NCBI RefSeq assembly: GCF_949987535.1
Contig: NC_080070.1
Span: 8,304,016 to 8,368,015 of the forward strand
Origin: Balaenoptera acutorostrata
Lineage: Eukaryota > Chordata > Mammalia > Artiodactyla > Balaenopteridae
Direction of reading: 5' to 3'
Length of the DNA stretch: 64,000 bases
Position numbers and translations under genes: made by a program. The notes under the pieces are model-generated. The model was not told the DNA's origin and searched no databases. It worked only from the letters and a program-made list of their open reading frames with translations. How positions within the stretch are numbered: position 1 is the first letter of the stretch; each line of letters begins with the position of its first letter. Positions 23,151 through 36,599 of this stretch are shown in pieces.

Positions 23151-25120
23151 TGATCTCAAATTACATATGATTTAATGATTTCTTAGGCAACCTGTCTTAA
23201 CAGTTGTCAGAAAACACTTACACATGATTTTTTGTTTTTGATTTGCTAGGGAATGAAAGGTTTAATTCTACAATGAACTTAATTATTTCAATATTATTTG
23301 AAATTCCATTATCACTGGGAAATCCATCAATGTTGGTCCCTACTAACCAGTTGCTGACTCAGCCCAGGAAACAGGTGGCTTAAAAGATCAGACTACTGTA
23401 TGAGGCAGGTGCTTCATTCAGTGCTGCTACTCTTGAACTGGACCTTGAACCTCTAGGACCACTTTTCTAGACCTGCTTTAAGCCCTGCTGAGACTTAAGG
23501 ACATACAGAACCCCAGAAATAGCCGTGAGGTCCTGTGTCAGATTGAAGAGAAAAAGTGATGCCACATGAACCAAATTTGTCTTAAAAGCAGATGAATTAC
23601 AATGGTGAGCTAAGCTGGGCAGCCAACAGTCAGAGAAGTGCGGCCAAAAAAAAAAAAGTCAGGTCTCGGATTCTTAAGGAGACATGATCACATTATCAAA
23701 GAACTGACACACTTTAAAAATATCAGGATAGCTGGCTCCAACTGTAATACAATAATCCTGCATAATCACTTAAATCCTAAAGCTATATATTCACGGACGG
23801 AAGGGCAATGGTTTTAAATGAAGCAATGACCCAGCAATAAGTGGCACTCCCTTTACATGTCCCTTGTTTGTGGGGACATTCAATCACAATTCATTATTTT
23901 ATAGTAATTACTGAATCTTAATGTGTCACATTTGGACTCATTAAAAACAGACTAATTACATTTTAATTCTGTAATCAAAATAGGAGCAAACCTGGCATCT
24001 GAGCAAGGAAGAACTCAGATAGAGAACTGACATGTTTGTGTATCCACTGTCATTCACCGAGAACTTTGTTTATGAAGACACACAGCTATTTTCTGTCTGC
24101 TTAACTCTCTGGGGAGAGACAGGCCCTTGGCCATGACAACTTCTGCTGTGAGGGTTGTCTAGAAAGTTGTGTGTGCTACGAATAACATTTTAAGTGCTGG
24201 CAGGAGAGAAGCGAGGGCTCACTATTTCAGAGGAGCTACTGAGAATCCTGGTGTGAGGCAGTTTTTTCACCTTCTACCGCCATTTTGTTTGCCTTGTAAA
24301 GTCTACACATGCAACTCCTAGTTGACAAATAAGCCCACGGTCCCTAGAGTGCCGTCCAGGGTTTCTCTCTTCCACTCAGGAGATGCCTCACCACAAAGCC
24401 TTCTTCAAAGTCCCCGCCCTATCCCTTGGTACACTGTTCCCTTGGGACCTACTTCTGCTCTGGTCCCTCACATCTTGGCCACTCTCTGTATCAGGCTGTG
24501 GGTGGACGTGAGTGTCTATCAGGCAGTGCACGTGCAGAAAAAGTACTGGGGTAGTTCCAGCTAATAATACCTCAAAACAACTCTGGTAATGATAAATTAC
24601 TCTTTGACAACAGAAATGTAAGATAACTTATGTTTCTCTTTTTATGCTGATTGCTTCTAGTATCATAACTAAGACCATTATTGGGACTTATAGTGAAATG
24701 GTATGATAATTTACTTGTTTTATGGATTTATCTAAAAGATTTTCTCTTACGTTCGGAAACTTTGGCTCAGGGAAGCTGGTTTTCAAGATCATATCGTCCC
24801 ACCATTGTTCCCTGAGCTTTACTGTGTCTTTTGTTTTCTCCCATCAGAGGCAAAAAAGTCTGGACCACTATATATATTGGTAAATTTGGGTGTTAAATTC
24901 TTCAAGAATCATTTTGAAGGCTCTGATCTTCTTTGTTTTAAAGAAATTGTGTGGAAAAGCAAAAAATTTATAGCTTTGAAGGCCACTAAGAGTGACTCAG
25001 GTTAAACCAAATAACTCTCAGACCCAAGTGGGAAAAGAAAGAAAACCTTTTGAATGGGGTATTTATTTACTCTTCCTTGCAAATCCACTGTGTGTGTGTG
25101 TGTGTGTGACTGGAAACAGA
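23151..25120. other. Unique intron
   Basis: No gene or named repeat. A (GT)n run lies at 25088-25108. The 23890-24010 segment carries several homeodomain-like cores (ctaattaca, ttaattctg). Confidence 0.4.
25088..25108 (+). repeat. (TG)10 microsatellite
   Basis: Pure TG dinucleotide run next to the CHR SINE target site. Confidence 0.9.
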
Positions 25121-25137
25121 CAGCTACCTTTACTTTT

Positions 25138-25484
25138 TTTTTTTTTTTTTTTTTTTAAAGGATTTTCTTAGTTATTTATTTATTTATTTATTTATTTTTG
25201 GCTGTGTTGGGTCTTCGGTTCGTGCGAGGGCTTTCTCCAGTTGCGGCAAGCGGGGGCCACTCTTCATCGCGGTGCGGGGACCGCTCTTCATCGCGGTGCG
25301 CGGGCCTTTCTCTATCGCGGCCCCTCCCGTCACGGGGCACAGGCTCCAGACGCGCAGGCTCAGCAATTGTGGCTCACGGGCCCAGCTGCTCCGTGGCATG
25401 TGGGATCTTCCCAGACCAGGGCTCGAACCCGTGTCCCCTGCATTAGCAGGCAGATTCTCAACCACTGCGCCACCAGGGAAGCCC
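25138..25484 (-). mobile_element. CHR SINE with internal duplication
   Basis: Reverse orientation with a long T-run and TTTA tail, then ggctgtgttgggtcttcggt, ending caccagggaagcc. Flanked by perfect 17-bp duplications (cagctacctttactttt) at 25121-25137 and 25485-25501. The segment ctcttcatcgcggtgcg occurs twice in tandem, whereas the copy at 15317 has it once. Confidence 0.95.
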
Positions 25485-25501
25485 CAGCTACCTTTACTTT
25501 T

Positions 25502-26659
25502 GATTATGATATGATGATATTTCGAAAGCTCCTTCATTATTCATCTCAATGCATTTAAATATCTCCTCTTTATTTATTTATTTTTTTATTTCCTTGCTTG
25601 AACTATAGGCATGTGACCACAAAATTCTATATGAGTAGGTGCTAGAGGATTCAGATAGATTTCATGATTGTTTTTATCTCACCGTCTTAAAATATATGGC
25701 TTTTTAGTTAAATTCAAGTAAAATATTACCTGATTCCCCCCTCCCCTTCTTTTGGTTCCTGATACATATTTAATTGTATGATTATATTTTATGTTAACAT
25801 CTTTTTATTGATTTTAAAATTTGTCTGTCATGTGTGATGAGGAGTGGATTATAATACTTGTATTTAGCCAATTAATATTAAAGATAAATGAGCCCTTGGG
25901 CTAGGGAAATGGGAATGTGAAGTCATAAAATCTAATATTGAAAAGTAGAATGAAAGTTGTGAATCAATATTGGGATTTTTCAGGTATTACTTTTGGCTCC
26001 AGAAGGGTGCTCTATGAGCAGGCATTAACCTCCAGTTGAGTTCAGCATGAGATCAGGCAAGATCCCAGACATGAGAGTTGGTGCTCTCATGTTTCTTTTT
26101 CACAGGAAAACTAGAGAAACATAATGGCCTCAGGCTATTAGTGTTTGGTGAAAAGTGAATACAGTCCTGGAGTCTGACCAGATTCACATGAGACCTACTT
26201 TTGGAAAGGAGCATGTGTACTTTATAAATTGTACAAAATTTAGAGTAGTCACACAAAAAAAGCCCCAAACAAACAAGCAAAACCCCTCTACATTACCTTT
26301 TCTTACCAGTTAAAACTAGCCACACATAAAGTTAGAAGGTCTGTTTTAAAATTCCCATTCTCTGGGTCTGTTCTTCTTTCTATTAGAAACCTCTGTCTAA
26401 AACATCTGTGCTCACCTCTGTGGCTCAGAATTGGGGCTTCTCTAGCATTTTGGTTATTTTCATCTTAATACAATGTAGATAAACCAAGTATCTTACTTTC
26501 TAGCAATTATTCTCACAGGGTTTGAAAGAACACTAAAAACAGTAAGATGCTTAATACAAAACAGTTAGATGATAAGAGTATAAGTATGGTGGCTATTAAA
26601 TAAAAATCTTATTTAAAATTTAAAACTGAATAATTTTGGCCAATTTCTCTCAGATTTTG
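25502..26659. other. AT-rich intron, nothing recognised
   Basis: No gene or confident repeat; 25560-25760 may hold decayed L1. Confidence 0.35.
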
Positions 26660-27260
26660 AGTGCTGCCTCACCCCTTTTGTCATTTGTAGGAGTTTGTTA
26701 CAACAGTCTGAATACTAATCTTTTCTAATATAATTATCCTTTTCTAGTCTGTTACTTATGTTTTAGATTTACCTATGGTGACTTTTTAATCTGAATATTA
26801 TTAGTTTTTGATGAGGTCCAGTTAATTAATATTTTCTTTATGATTTTCTCCTTTCCTACCCAGATGTCACAGAGATATTACTTACATTTTCCTTTAATAT
26901 TTTTAAAGCTTTATCTTTTAATATATTTACATTTCCATTTTTTTACATTGAGGTCTATAATCTCTGAATATTTTTTGTTCATTTGAGGAGGGAGAATTTA
27001 TTTTATTTTTTCAAATATTGAAATCCAATGATTATAATATCATTTGTTTTCCCTTCCCCATTAATTATTCATGTTTCCTCTTAATATACCAAGTTCTTTT
27101 ATGTACAGATCAGTTTCTAGATTTTGTATCCTGTTTAGTAATCGACTTGTCTCATTGGTCCTACATGCTTAAATTCTACAGTTCAGTGTATAGAGTGGTA
27201 TCTGGTAGTAAAACACTCCAATCCATTTCTTTCTCTTTCCTATATGCCTATTTTTATGAG
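26660..27260 (-). mobile_element. Old L1 ORF2 fragment
   Basis: T-rich antisense L1 text: tttttgatgaggtccagtta, cctttcctacccagatgtca, ttgaggtctataatctctga and tctagattttgtatcctgtt follow the L1 ORF2 3' order. Highly diverged. Confidence 0.6.
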
Positions 27261-27364
27261 TGGTGAAAGTCAGCCCTAATTTTAGACAAGGATTTTTGAT
27301 GCAGAAAAAGAAAACAATGGTAACAGCTTGTAGTTGCCATCTCTACCCAGGAATCAGTGTTGTA

Positions 27365-27600
27365 GAAATAAAATGAGTTTGGAGTCAGCCATGGGGTCAA
27401 AACCTAGCTGCCAATTTGAAGCTGCAAGATGAATAGAAAAAGAGTTGTTGCTGCCGAAACTCACCTCCCTCACCTGAGAAATGGGAACAATGCCCCTGTT
27501 TGTGGGGACAGTCATGAGGATTAACCGTGGTAAAGCTATAAGGCACCTGGTGCATAGTGGGTACTTGTTAATGGTAACTACTTTTATTATTGTCATTACC
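27365..27600 (+). repeat. MIR
   Basis: Near-complete MIR: ggagtcagccatggggtcaa, cctccctcacctgagaaatg, gtcatgaggattaaccgtgg and tgcatagtgggtacttgtta are in forward order. Confidence 0.8.
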
Positions 27601-30600
27601 ATTATACAGTATGACTTAAAGGACAGTTAGAGTCTGTAGTCCAAAATCCCTCTTATCTCATGATTACTGCTGAAATGTCAATCTCCAAGTCACGGACAAA
27701 GAGTGGAGAAATCATTAATACCTCAGTGGGGTTTAGGAAATGAGACTTTGGTGCTGCTTTTTAGTATCACCCAGGGAATTAGGATACACACCCATGAGTT
27801 ATTGCTTTTATCCAGTGGTCTCAGACATGATCTGAAACATGGGGGTCTGCTCCAGAAAGTAAGGTGTAGGTGGTAGAGAGAGGGTGCCCATGGGAAGAGG
27901 ATAAGCCCACAGGGTGCCTGCAAGAAGGGCACCAGGAAATAAGAGTAAGGTTCCAGGATGGGTAGTCTAATAGCCTCAGGAAACATCCACCCTCCAGCTA
28001 TGCCTCACTGACCGCATTTTTTGTGCCCCACACATAAATCGGCCACTAACTGGGATCTGAGTATCTGTTGCTCAGTGTTGGTCAAGCCATGGACAACTCC
28101 TGTCCTTTGGAAGGTGATGTCAGGTGAATGTATGTCGGTGGGAAGCTGGGGAAGGCAGTTTAAAGATCTCTGTGAGAGAGCATAAAGGGCATGGAGACCC
28201 GAATAGAAACAAATTCTAAAGCTGGCCACAAGAGTCATGATCCAACCGATCTAGTTCTGTCTCTGACTTTTCCCACAATCCAGGCAAGACTGACTGGCCC
28301 GCTACCTCCTCCTCTTAAGTCAAGCAGTGAGGGATCTAAGAATAAAGTTCTGGAGCAGAATCAGATAGGTGGTGATCACTGTGGTCGAGGTGATGGGGGT
28401 GAGAGTGGGGGTGGTGTCTCTTGACAACACAGAAAACACCGGCAGAGACTGAGGCAAGCTTGCTCTGTAGTTTGATGCCTCCCCTTCCCTACAGCAATGG
28501 GCTCACGTTATCCGTGGCTGAAAAGCTTGTTCTAACTCATTCACTCTCTTGTTTTGTTTTCTGTGTCAAAGGAGCACAGAAACCTGCAGAGCTCCATTTA
28601 GGAGACCCAGGGCATAGAGGGAAGGAAACAGGAAGCTGATCACTGTGTCCCCAAAATCAATGTTTGAGTGTCAAGAATGCTTACTGTAATAGACCCACAC
28701 AGATTACCAAGGGGTGTGGAGTGCTGCATTGTTTTTCTTTGTTTATTTTGTTTCAAAAAGATAGATTTGAAGAAAGAGGAGAAAAAGGAGAAACACATAT
28801 TTATCATACCCTCAAAATGAGGGAGGGGAGAGTAAATGAATACATGTAGTCATTTCATAGTTGAATGAAGCAAAACTGGTCCAGGTGACCCTCTCAACAG
28901 ACCCTTTATCATTCCATGTTGAACTGTTTTTTCTCTTTTGCATTCATATCCCAGGATGCTGCAAACAAACAAAACCCCTTCCCTTTCTAACATCTGACCC
29001 TGTTTTACAACCAGTCCCTCTCTGCCTTTCAGATTAAGCCATGCTTGAGTGACCAGCAACCCTCACTCACCCTTGGGTCAAGATCCACTGGCCCATAGTA
29101 GGTGAGTATAAAAGAACACCATGTGCAAAAACGCAGCCCTGGAAAAGAGACTGGGTCTGCAGACCCAGATTGGTGATTTAAAATCACATCTTTCTGTTTT
29201 ACTTGCTTTTCCTAAAAAAACTTGAATTTCAATAAATTTATTATCAAGACCTAATGTGCTAAGATAGAAGTCCTTATGTTTAGCTATTTTAGTGCCACTA
29301 TAAAAAAAAATCAATATATGTCTTAAAGAGTACAAGAAAAGACTAGTTATTTAATCCATTTGAGAATTTTTTCTTACCCATTCAACAAGCACACATTCAT
29401 TTGAGCTTTTACGAGATTCAAATTAAAAGAAGAGTTTTATGAAGCTAAGAGAGGAATGAAAATAAGGGTTTTTTAGCAAGTGTTACATTGCATCTCTCCT
29501 AATAAGCTGATGTCCTGCATGCTACAGTGTGTGCATGATTTCCAGGTAAACACATATACAAGGAGAAAGGTAACAAAGTGAAGACGGCAAATGTATAGAT
29601 GATTTTTTAACAATTTTGAACAAAAAAAGAGGTATACTAAGATTTTTTTCCCCTAGCATATTAAATGAAAGATAATATTGTTCTAAAATGAAGCTCTTTA
29701 AAAAATCATAAATTAACTGACTAGAACAAAAGGGCAAGAACATAAAAAAATTCACTGGCTGCTTATAATAGTTCACAAAGTAGCTAAAAATATATAAGGA
29801 CACAAATTAATCACTAACCTTGAATCATACTTCAGAATATATTCTCTCTCAACCCTGATTTAACATAATCTTGTAAATAATTTGTTACACAATTTCAACT
29901 CGTAATTTGCCAAAAGGTGGCATAAAATGCAATTTTGAGCTGATGCAAATAAATACAGACTACTAAATTCAGCCTGAGCATTTTTGAAAGACAGATTTAT
30001 CCAAATCTTTTAAATAAAAAGAATGACTTTGCTTCAGATTTCTGGTCAATGTCAATTTCTAAACGGTATGGCCAAAGACATACCTAATGTTCTACCAACG
30101 TCAGCTCTAAAATTCATTGAATAAAATAAGTCATTCCAAATGTCTCTGTATTTGTCTTACAAATTTATATGCAACAAGAAGGTGCGGGGCGGGGGAGGCT
30201 TTCGGTAAATGAACAACAATGGAACTGGATAAATTACAAATCTATATGTATTCCTAGCAGTCAAGTGTTTGGGGGAAGGGTACCGAGCATATTGTGAATA
30301 GGATGTTACACAAGCTTTTCACTTCTGGGCTTCATTTACAAGCTGCAAGAGCCTGTTATATTCATAGACTCTGAGACATATATCCTTTCCATTTTGTGGT
30401 AATGTGTGGTTATTTAGACCCAAGTTCATGACTCCAGACCTGGAGATTATATTTGTATCTATAATTTCCTGTGCTCTCTTAGGTAAAAAACCTTGAACTA
30501 GATGCTTCAGATCCTTTCTGTGCTTGAAAGTGTAACTTTTATGGTTTAATTCACTTACTAATCATCACTGCATGCTGGCTTTCCATCATGTGGTGATTTT

Positions 30601-32739
30601 GAAACCTCAGAGCTTGGTAAATTTTGATAACTAAGGCCAGGTACCTTAGAGAAGCAATGAACCAATTAATTTCATGCTTTGGAGTAGTAAGTGAGTTCTA
30701 ACTATATGCCACTATACAAGGTGAAGAAACAGAGGCTCTGAAAGACTAAGAAACAGCTTTCAGGCCACACAACCAGGAGGGGGCAAAATTCAGTACTTTT
30801 TCAATTTTATGCTAAAACTACTTCATATAAAGAAGTGAAAGTTAACCATCTAGAACAATATTCTTTTGCATAAATACAGATCATACAAAACAGGCACACC
30901 GGCTGAAAAACCACTGTTTGACTGGCGCAGGAAATTCCTTAAGAGGCAAATAGTGCGGTGGCCAAGAGCTTGCCTCTGGGGTCTGCTTCCTGTGTGCTGA
31001 GGAGAAAACTCCCCAGGCAGCATCAGTAGTTATTTCTGAGTTGGGAAACAGCTCTTCTGCATTTAGTTAAACATCTCAAAGTTCATTGGTGAAACACAGC
31101 TTATTTTCCTCCATGAAATTCTGAAGATACTGCATGTGTGCAAAGGAATGACTTGGGTTTAGAAATTTATTTTGAAAGAATGATGGTATTGGCCAATTTA
31201 CTAGCCTATGCCTGCCAATTGTTTTGAACAAAGCTATTTGATTTATTCCACAATATTTGAAATCATATTTATTCCACTTTTCTAAGCCTTAGAGTAAATC
31301 AAACTTCTTTTTAAACTTTATTTAGCTACTAATGTCCGCAGCTATTTCAACCATTCTAACCACACCTACAGAGGTTTTCTTAGTATTGCGCAGGTTGCCA
31401 TGGCCACCCACCGGGGCTAGATATGATTAAGACAGAGGTCCAGTGGATGGCACAGTAACTGTTTGGGGGGAAAGAATGCTGTCCATTTTCCTCGCTTTAA
31501 AAAGTTATCTTTGAGAAGTGGAAGTCTTAAAAAAATTTTTTTCTTTATGAATCTAAAACTAAATATAGTAAATATAATATATGTACATTATATTTATCTT
31601 ACAAGGAGTTTCTTCTACCCTTTCTAATACATAGAGTTGTTTTGGTACCTTATTAGAGTGAATATTAAACCTTGAAAAATCTGCTGTGATTATATAAGAC
31701 CTGACTTTGGAGATGAATGTCAATTTAAATTGGTTTCTCTGGCATTTATTAGTAATTCAATTTTATTCTGTGTAATTAATTATAGGATTATAAATAATTA
31801 AAATTAGAAGGGAAATATAGTCTTCAGACATCTCCAAACCATCCAAACTACTTTTAAATATGTCAACCTGTCCTAAGAGTCAAAAACTCCACTGTCTATT
31901 ACATAAACATGAATCAAGAAAGTATCTTAAAAACACTATTTTCTTCATGTAGATTTCCCCTGTGTCCTCAGTTTTCCTTCATAAAATCTTTCTTTTCTCC
32001 TTTGTCTTTTTTTTTGACATTTATCCTAAATGTTCAGAAGACAAACTCTGGTACAAAGATTATAGAGACTTCTCGGGGACTACAATCTGTATATTCAATC
32101 AAATTTTAATTTTAATTTGGAAAGGATGCAATTATATGTAGATCATAGTGATATGATGCATTTCAACATGTAAAAAGATGTTGACTTTAATTTTCTTTGA
32201 ATTTTAGTAAGATCTTTGGTCTACAAATACCAGAGCTTGAACAATCTCCAGGAAGTATATAACAAGGGATTTAAAAGCATAAATCAAAGAGATCAGATAA
32301 ACTCTGACAATTTTATAGCCTGCTTTTCACATTTTGTTATGGAAGTAAAAAAGCATTTTTGTTCTATTCTTATTATGAACTCACTAAATATTTTAAGTCC
32401 TAATCTCTGAAGTCTGTGGTTTTGATGCTGTGCTTCATGACGCACTGGAGGTTTCATTCTTTAACATCCACTGTTGAGGGTTAGGGGAAGGCAATGCATG
32501 TAGTAGGTGGAGCTCTTAACTGCTCCCTCCCTTTGCCCCCAAATGCTCCATTTTAATCTCTTTTCATATTAGACTTTCAACTAGGATTTCACTTGAAGAA
32601 GGTATACCCCGCTCATAGGACATTTGCATCTGATTTAAATTTCAAGTTGAGGATAATTAAATTTATTTGTTCTCACAATTTCACCACTCCTAAATACTTC
32701 CATGTGCTATTTAACATTTTTTTCATCACTAAAATTCGC
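27601..32739. other. Long unique AT-rich intron
   Basis: About 5 kb without a confidently named mobile element. A possible reversed MIR lies near 30715-30800 (aggtgaagaaacagaggctc). The stretch 31310-31430 has CG-containing, non-repetitive text. No splice-flanked open frame was found. Confidence 0.4.
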
Positions 32740-33165
32740 TCAATCTGAAAAGGCTACCTACTGTATGATTCCAACATTCTGGAAAAGGCAAAACTATGGA
32801 GGCAGCAAAAGGATCAGTGGTTGACAGGAGTTGGGGGTAAGGAAGGATGAATTGGCAGAGCACAGATGATTTTTAGGCAGTGAAAATGTTCTGTATAATA
32901 CTATGATGGTGGATACATGTCGTTATACATTTATCCACACTCATTGGATGTACAAAATTAAGACTGAACCTAATGTAGACTCTGAACTTTGGGTGATAAT
33001 GATGTGTCAGTGTAGGTTCATCAAACATACCGCTCCGGTGGGGAAGCTGATGGTGGGGGGAGGCTCTGTGGGGTGGTTGGGGTTTATAGGAATGCCTGTA
33101 CTTTCTACTCAATTTGCTGTGAACCCAAAACTACTCTAAAAACTGTTAAAAAATGAAATTAGCTT
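32740..33165 (+). mobile_element. Old L1 3' UTR
   Basis: Contains actgtatgattccaacattc, gtggttgacaggagttgggg, ctgatggtggggggaggctc and tgctgtgaacccaaaactac, the 3' UTR order of older mammalian L1 (L1M) subfamilies. Confidence 0.75.
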
Positions 33166-33229
33166 ATTTGTAGTATTATGTTAAGTATATATCTGCACAA
33201 TTAACTTCTTAGAATTTCTTATATTTCCA

Positions 33230-33832
33230 AAAGGGTGCAGAGAAAGTGGTTTCCTAAGACAGAATCTACTCCTGGTGAAGACGCTGTGAAGATTGCTGAA
33301 ATAAGAACAAAGGATTTAGACTATTACATAAACTTAGTTGATAAAGCAGTGGCAGGGTCTGAGAGAACTGACTCCAATTTTGAAAGGAGTTTTATTGTGG
33401 ATAAAATGTTATCAAACAGCATTGCATGCTACAGAGAAATCGTTCTTGAAAGGAAGAGTCAATCGATGTGGCAGACCTCACTGGTGTCTTATTTTAAGAA
33501 ATTGTCACGGCCGCCCCAGCCCTGAGCAACCACCACCCTGATCAGTCAGCAGCCGTCCAGATGGAGGTAAGACCCTCCACCAGCAATAAGGTTACAACTC
33601 ATTGAAGGCTCACATGATGGCTACAATTTTTTAGCAATAAAGTAATCTTAATTAAGGTATGTAATTAAAAAAAATACCATGCTATTGCACACTTAATAGA
33701 ATACAGTATAGTGTAAACATAATTTTTGCAGGCACTGGGAAACCAAAAAAATTGTGTGACTTGCTTTACTGTGATATTTGCTTGATTGTGGTGGTCTGGA
33801 ACTGACCCCTCCATATCTCTGAGGTCTGTCTG
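33230..33832 (+). mobile_element. Tigger (pogo-class) DNA transposon, 3' part
   Basis: The left part encodes the C-terminal tail of a Tigger transposase. The right part is the Tigger 3' end: tgctattgcacacttaatag, cagtatagtgtaaacataat, then gtgtgacttgctttactgtg and a terminal repeat ending ggtggtctggaactgacccc and tctctgaggtctgtctg. The 5' half is missing, so it is an immobile fossil. Confidence 0.85.
33235..33525 (+). pseudogene. Tigger transposase C-terminal fragment
   Basis: About 96 open codons. [18 protein letters not shown] is followed by [22 protein letters not shown] and a C-terminal [11 protein letters not shown] recognise this as the tail of a Tigger transposase (Tc1/mariner-pogo class), downstream of the DDE catalytic core. 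The N-terminal CENP-B-like DNA-binding domain and the DDE residues are absent, so it encodes no transposase activity. The methionine at the start is internal to the original protein. QTSLVSYF fits a PCNA-interacting (PIP) box. Confidence 0.82.
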
Positions 33833-34374
33833 TCCTCATAACTAGGGGCTGCAGGAAAGAACTTACGGCAGGAGCTGAAGCCGTATTGTTCAAAACAGCA
33901 GAATCATATATATTTTTACACTCACTAAAATAATAACGTTGGCACATTGAGGATAAAACATTAATGCAATTTTGTGTACCTTAAGGTAGTTTAATAATAG
34001 TTTGGAATTGAATGGTGCATTTTGATTTACTTTGCCTATCCTTTCTAGAAACTTCTTTGGATCTTCCTTATCAGTCCCAGGTTCCAAACATATTCTGTTT
34101 TTTTCTGATCTGAGAGGCTTGGACAACTCTCCCTCTGTCGACCTTCGTTGGCCACATTACACACAGCTCAGTTCCCATACGCGGCACACAAGTGTCCCTT
34201 AGCGCACGAGACCCCAGTCTCAGGCTGTGGTTACTTCGTTCATCTTTCTCAAAGATCTACTGCTGCACCTGGATTTCCTCTCTACTAAATCTTCTCTATT
34301 TTCAGCTCTCTGACCCATTGCTCTAGTTCCCCTTTCTCTCCAGAGGAAGTCTGCATAATGGTGCAGATCTTGGG

Positions 34375-34590
34375 CTCCAACATTAGACTACCTCTGTTTA
34401 TCCCATTCACTGCTTATTAATTGTCTTGGGCAAGTTAATCAACCTCTCAAAGCCTTGGTTTCCTTACTTACAAACTTGACCTAAAAATGTTAATTGCTTT
34501 ATAGGATTGTTGCAAGGATTACGTGAAGAAATGCAGATTAAGTACTTAGACTGGGCCCTCAGCATTTGGGAAGCCCTCAGTAACCGCCTA
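34375..34590 (+). repeat. MIR
   Basis: The forward MIR core is seen as ttgtcttgggcaagttaatc, aacctctcaaagccttggtt, ataggattgttgcaaggatt and a 3' part near ggaagccctcagtaaccg. Confidence 0.75.
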
Positions 34591-34644
34591 GAGCTGTCCA
34601 ACACGGCAGACATGCACTGGCTCAGGAGCCAGCCTTGCTGGAGG

Positions 34645-34926
34645 GATTAGTTTCCTGTGGCCGCTGTAACCAAGTACCATTAACTGGATGGTAAAACCAC
34701 AGAAATCTCTGCCTTTGTTCTCTTCTCTGTGTGTGTCTGCCTCTGTGTCTCTTCTTCTCCTCTTACAAGGACACCAGTCATATTAAATCAGGGTCAACCC
34801 TAACGACCTCATCTTAACCTGATTACATCTGCAAAGACCCTATGTCCGAATAAGATCACACTCACACGTACCGGGGTTAGGACTTTAACACATCTTTTTA
34901 GGACACACAATTCAACCCCTAACACT
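34645..34926 (-). mobile_element. MLT1-like LTR fragment, reverse
   Basis: Antisense MLT1: gattagtttcctgtggccgc, caaggacaccagtcatatta, gacctcatcttaacctgatt and gacacacaattcaaccccta. The middle of the LTR is deleted relative to the copy at 5831. Confidence 0.75.
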
Positions 34927-36139
34927 AGGGAAGGGACCCTGGCACTGGACAGTGGCCACCTTCTCTCCCTCTTTCCCTCCTTCCTAACTGTCCTTCCTCT
35001 TATCCTAAGTTGTTTCTCATTTAGAACACCTGTCAAATCCCCTGACCTCATTTCCCACATTCTAGTGTTCCAGTATCAGATATAACACTTCAGGTGTGGT
35101 CCACTGATGCTTGCTGTAGAGTCCTGTATTTGGACCCCTGACTAAGGTGATATTAGGAGTATTTTGTTTTGTTGTGTATTTCCGTAGGCACATCATACTG
35201 ATGCCTCATGTTGAGCTTGGAATAAATTATACCAAGCTGATCTTTTTAACCCCTTCTTTACTAACCACTCATAACCATTTCTCATGATGCTTCAGCCTAT
35301 TTTTCTTTTTCTGAAATCAGTCTTGAGAGAGTTAATACTGATGAACATGGCCTGAATTGATCCTAGAATTGGAATGGATGGGCAGTCACAGGAAATACTA
35401 TGTGTAGTTTGAGTGGCTTCTAGACTTCGCAGCCTGGACCAAGCATCCTGGGGCAAACCAATGGCAGGATGGACCTGCTATGGAACATAATCCATCACTA
35501 GAAAAAAATCCAAGCTGCCATTTGCATGTTATCATATTCCCTGAAGAATTCCTTCCCCACAGTGTTCTTGAGAGTCCCTGAAAAGCCATCAGCACCTTTC
35601 TGGAAGACTAAGAGGCAGTCTGAACCTTTCAAAAGAAGCGGGAGGGAAGCTTGGGTGGTGGTCCTCCAGACCTGGGCTTGACCCTTCAGAAGGCTGCCAC
35701 GTTGGTACCAGTGATCGATTTCTCTCAGTATTGACTCTGAATTACAAGCAGGGCTGGGGCACAGTCATCACAAATCCAACACATTCCTTTAGAAATGGGA
35801 AGGCTGCTCTTGACAAGAAAGATTGGCTGTTTTACATCATTGTTTTCCTTCCCCTCACTATATTCCTTCATTTATTTTCCTCTTGTCTTCATTTTCTTTT
35901 CAATATTTGTAATTGGCATTGGCATGCATATTGTAAAATGTAACAAGGATTAAATGTGATTATTTTAATGCTTTCTATACTAGAAATATATACTATGGAT
36001 ACTCTACAATGGGGATAATTTGTATGTGGCTAATTGGGACCTGACAGGATCATTCTTAACAATTTCCTCCAGAGGGTTTTCTTTCTCTAGAAGAGTTTAC
36101 AAGTTCTCTTTGATATGCAAAATGCACACTTTAGAGGTC
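34927..36139. other. Unique intron, nothing recognised
   Basis: No gene or named repeat was identified. Confidence 0.4.
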
Positions 36140-36247
36140 CACCCCTGTGTCTTAGACTTATTCTGTATTCTCATCAATGAATTCCCCTCCCATGTTTGTG
36201 TACTACCTCTGTACAGAGTGGACACTCAATAAATCTGTGTTGAATAA
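36140..36247 (+). repeat. L2 3' end fragment
   Basis: The closing text cagagtggacactcaataaa followed by tctgtgttgaataaatcc is the usual L2 3' terminus. Confidence 0.6.
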
Positions 36248-36374
36248 ATCCACCTCAATCTTATTTATTTGGCCCATTGCTCCCCCTTGATTAGGCTTAC
36301 AAGTTTCTGAAATTCAGAAGCCTAAGAAAATAATTACAAATATTGCATAAAAATATGAATCTTCACAAAACTCT

Positions 36375-36505
36375 ATGTGGAGGTGATAATACTATTCTCA
36401 TTTTATGGACGAGAAAACAGAGGTGAGAAAAGTTAAGTACACACGTTTCCAAAGTCATACAGCTAAGAAGCAGCAGAGGTGGCATCATCTTTTATTGTCA
36501 CTGGT
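36375..36505 (-). repeat. MIR fragment
   Basis: Antisense MIR core: tattctcattttatggacga, gaaaacagaggtgagaaaag and catacagctaagaagcagca. Confidence 0.75.
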
Positions 36506-36599
36506 CCTAGCAGAGTGCATGGTGGAGACTCACTGAATAATTGGTTAAATGAATGAATGAAATAAATGACTCTCGAAAAATCTATTTTATATTGACGAT

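Noticed and set aside
25184..25537. 117-codon minus-strand open frame with GFPGGAVVENLPANAGD-like text
   Set aside because: This is the typical spurious translation of the SINE head (cttccctggtggcgcagtgg region), not a gene.
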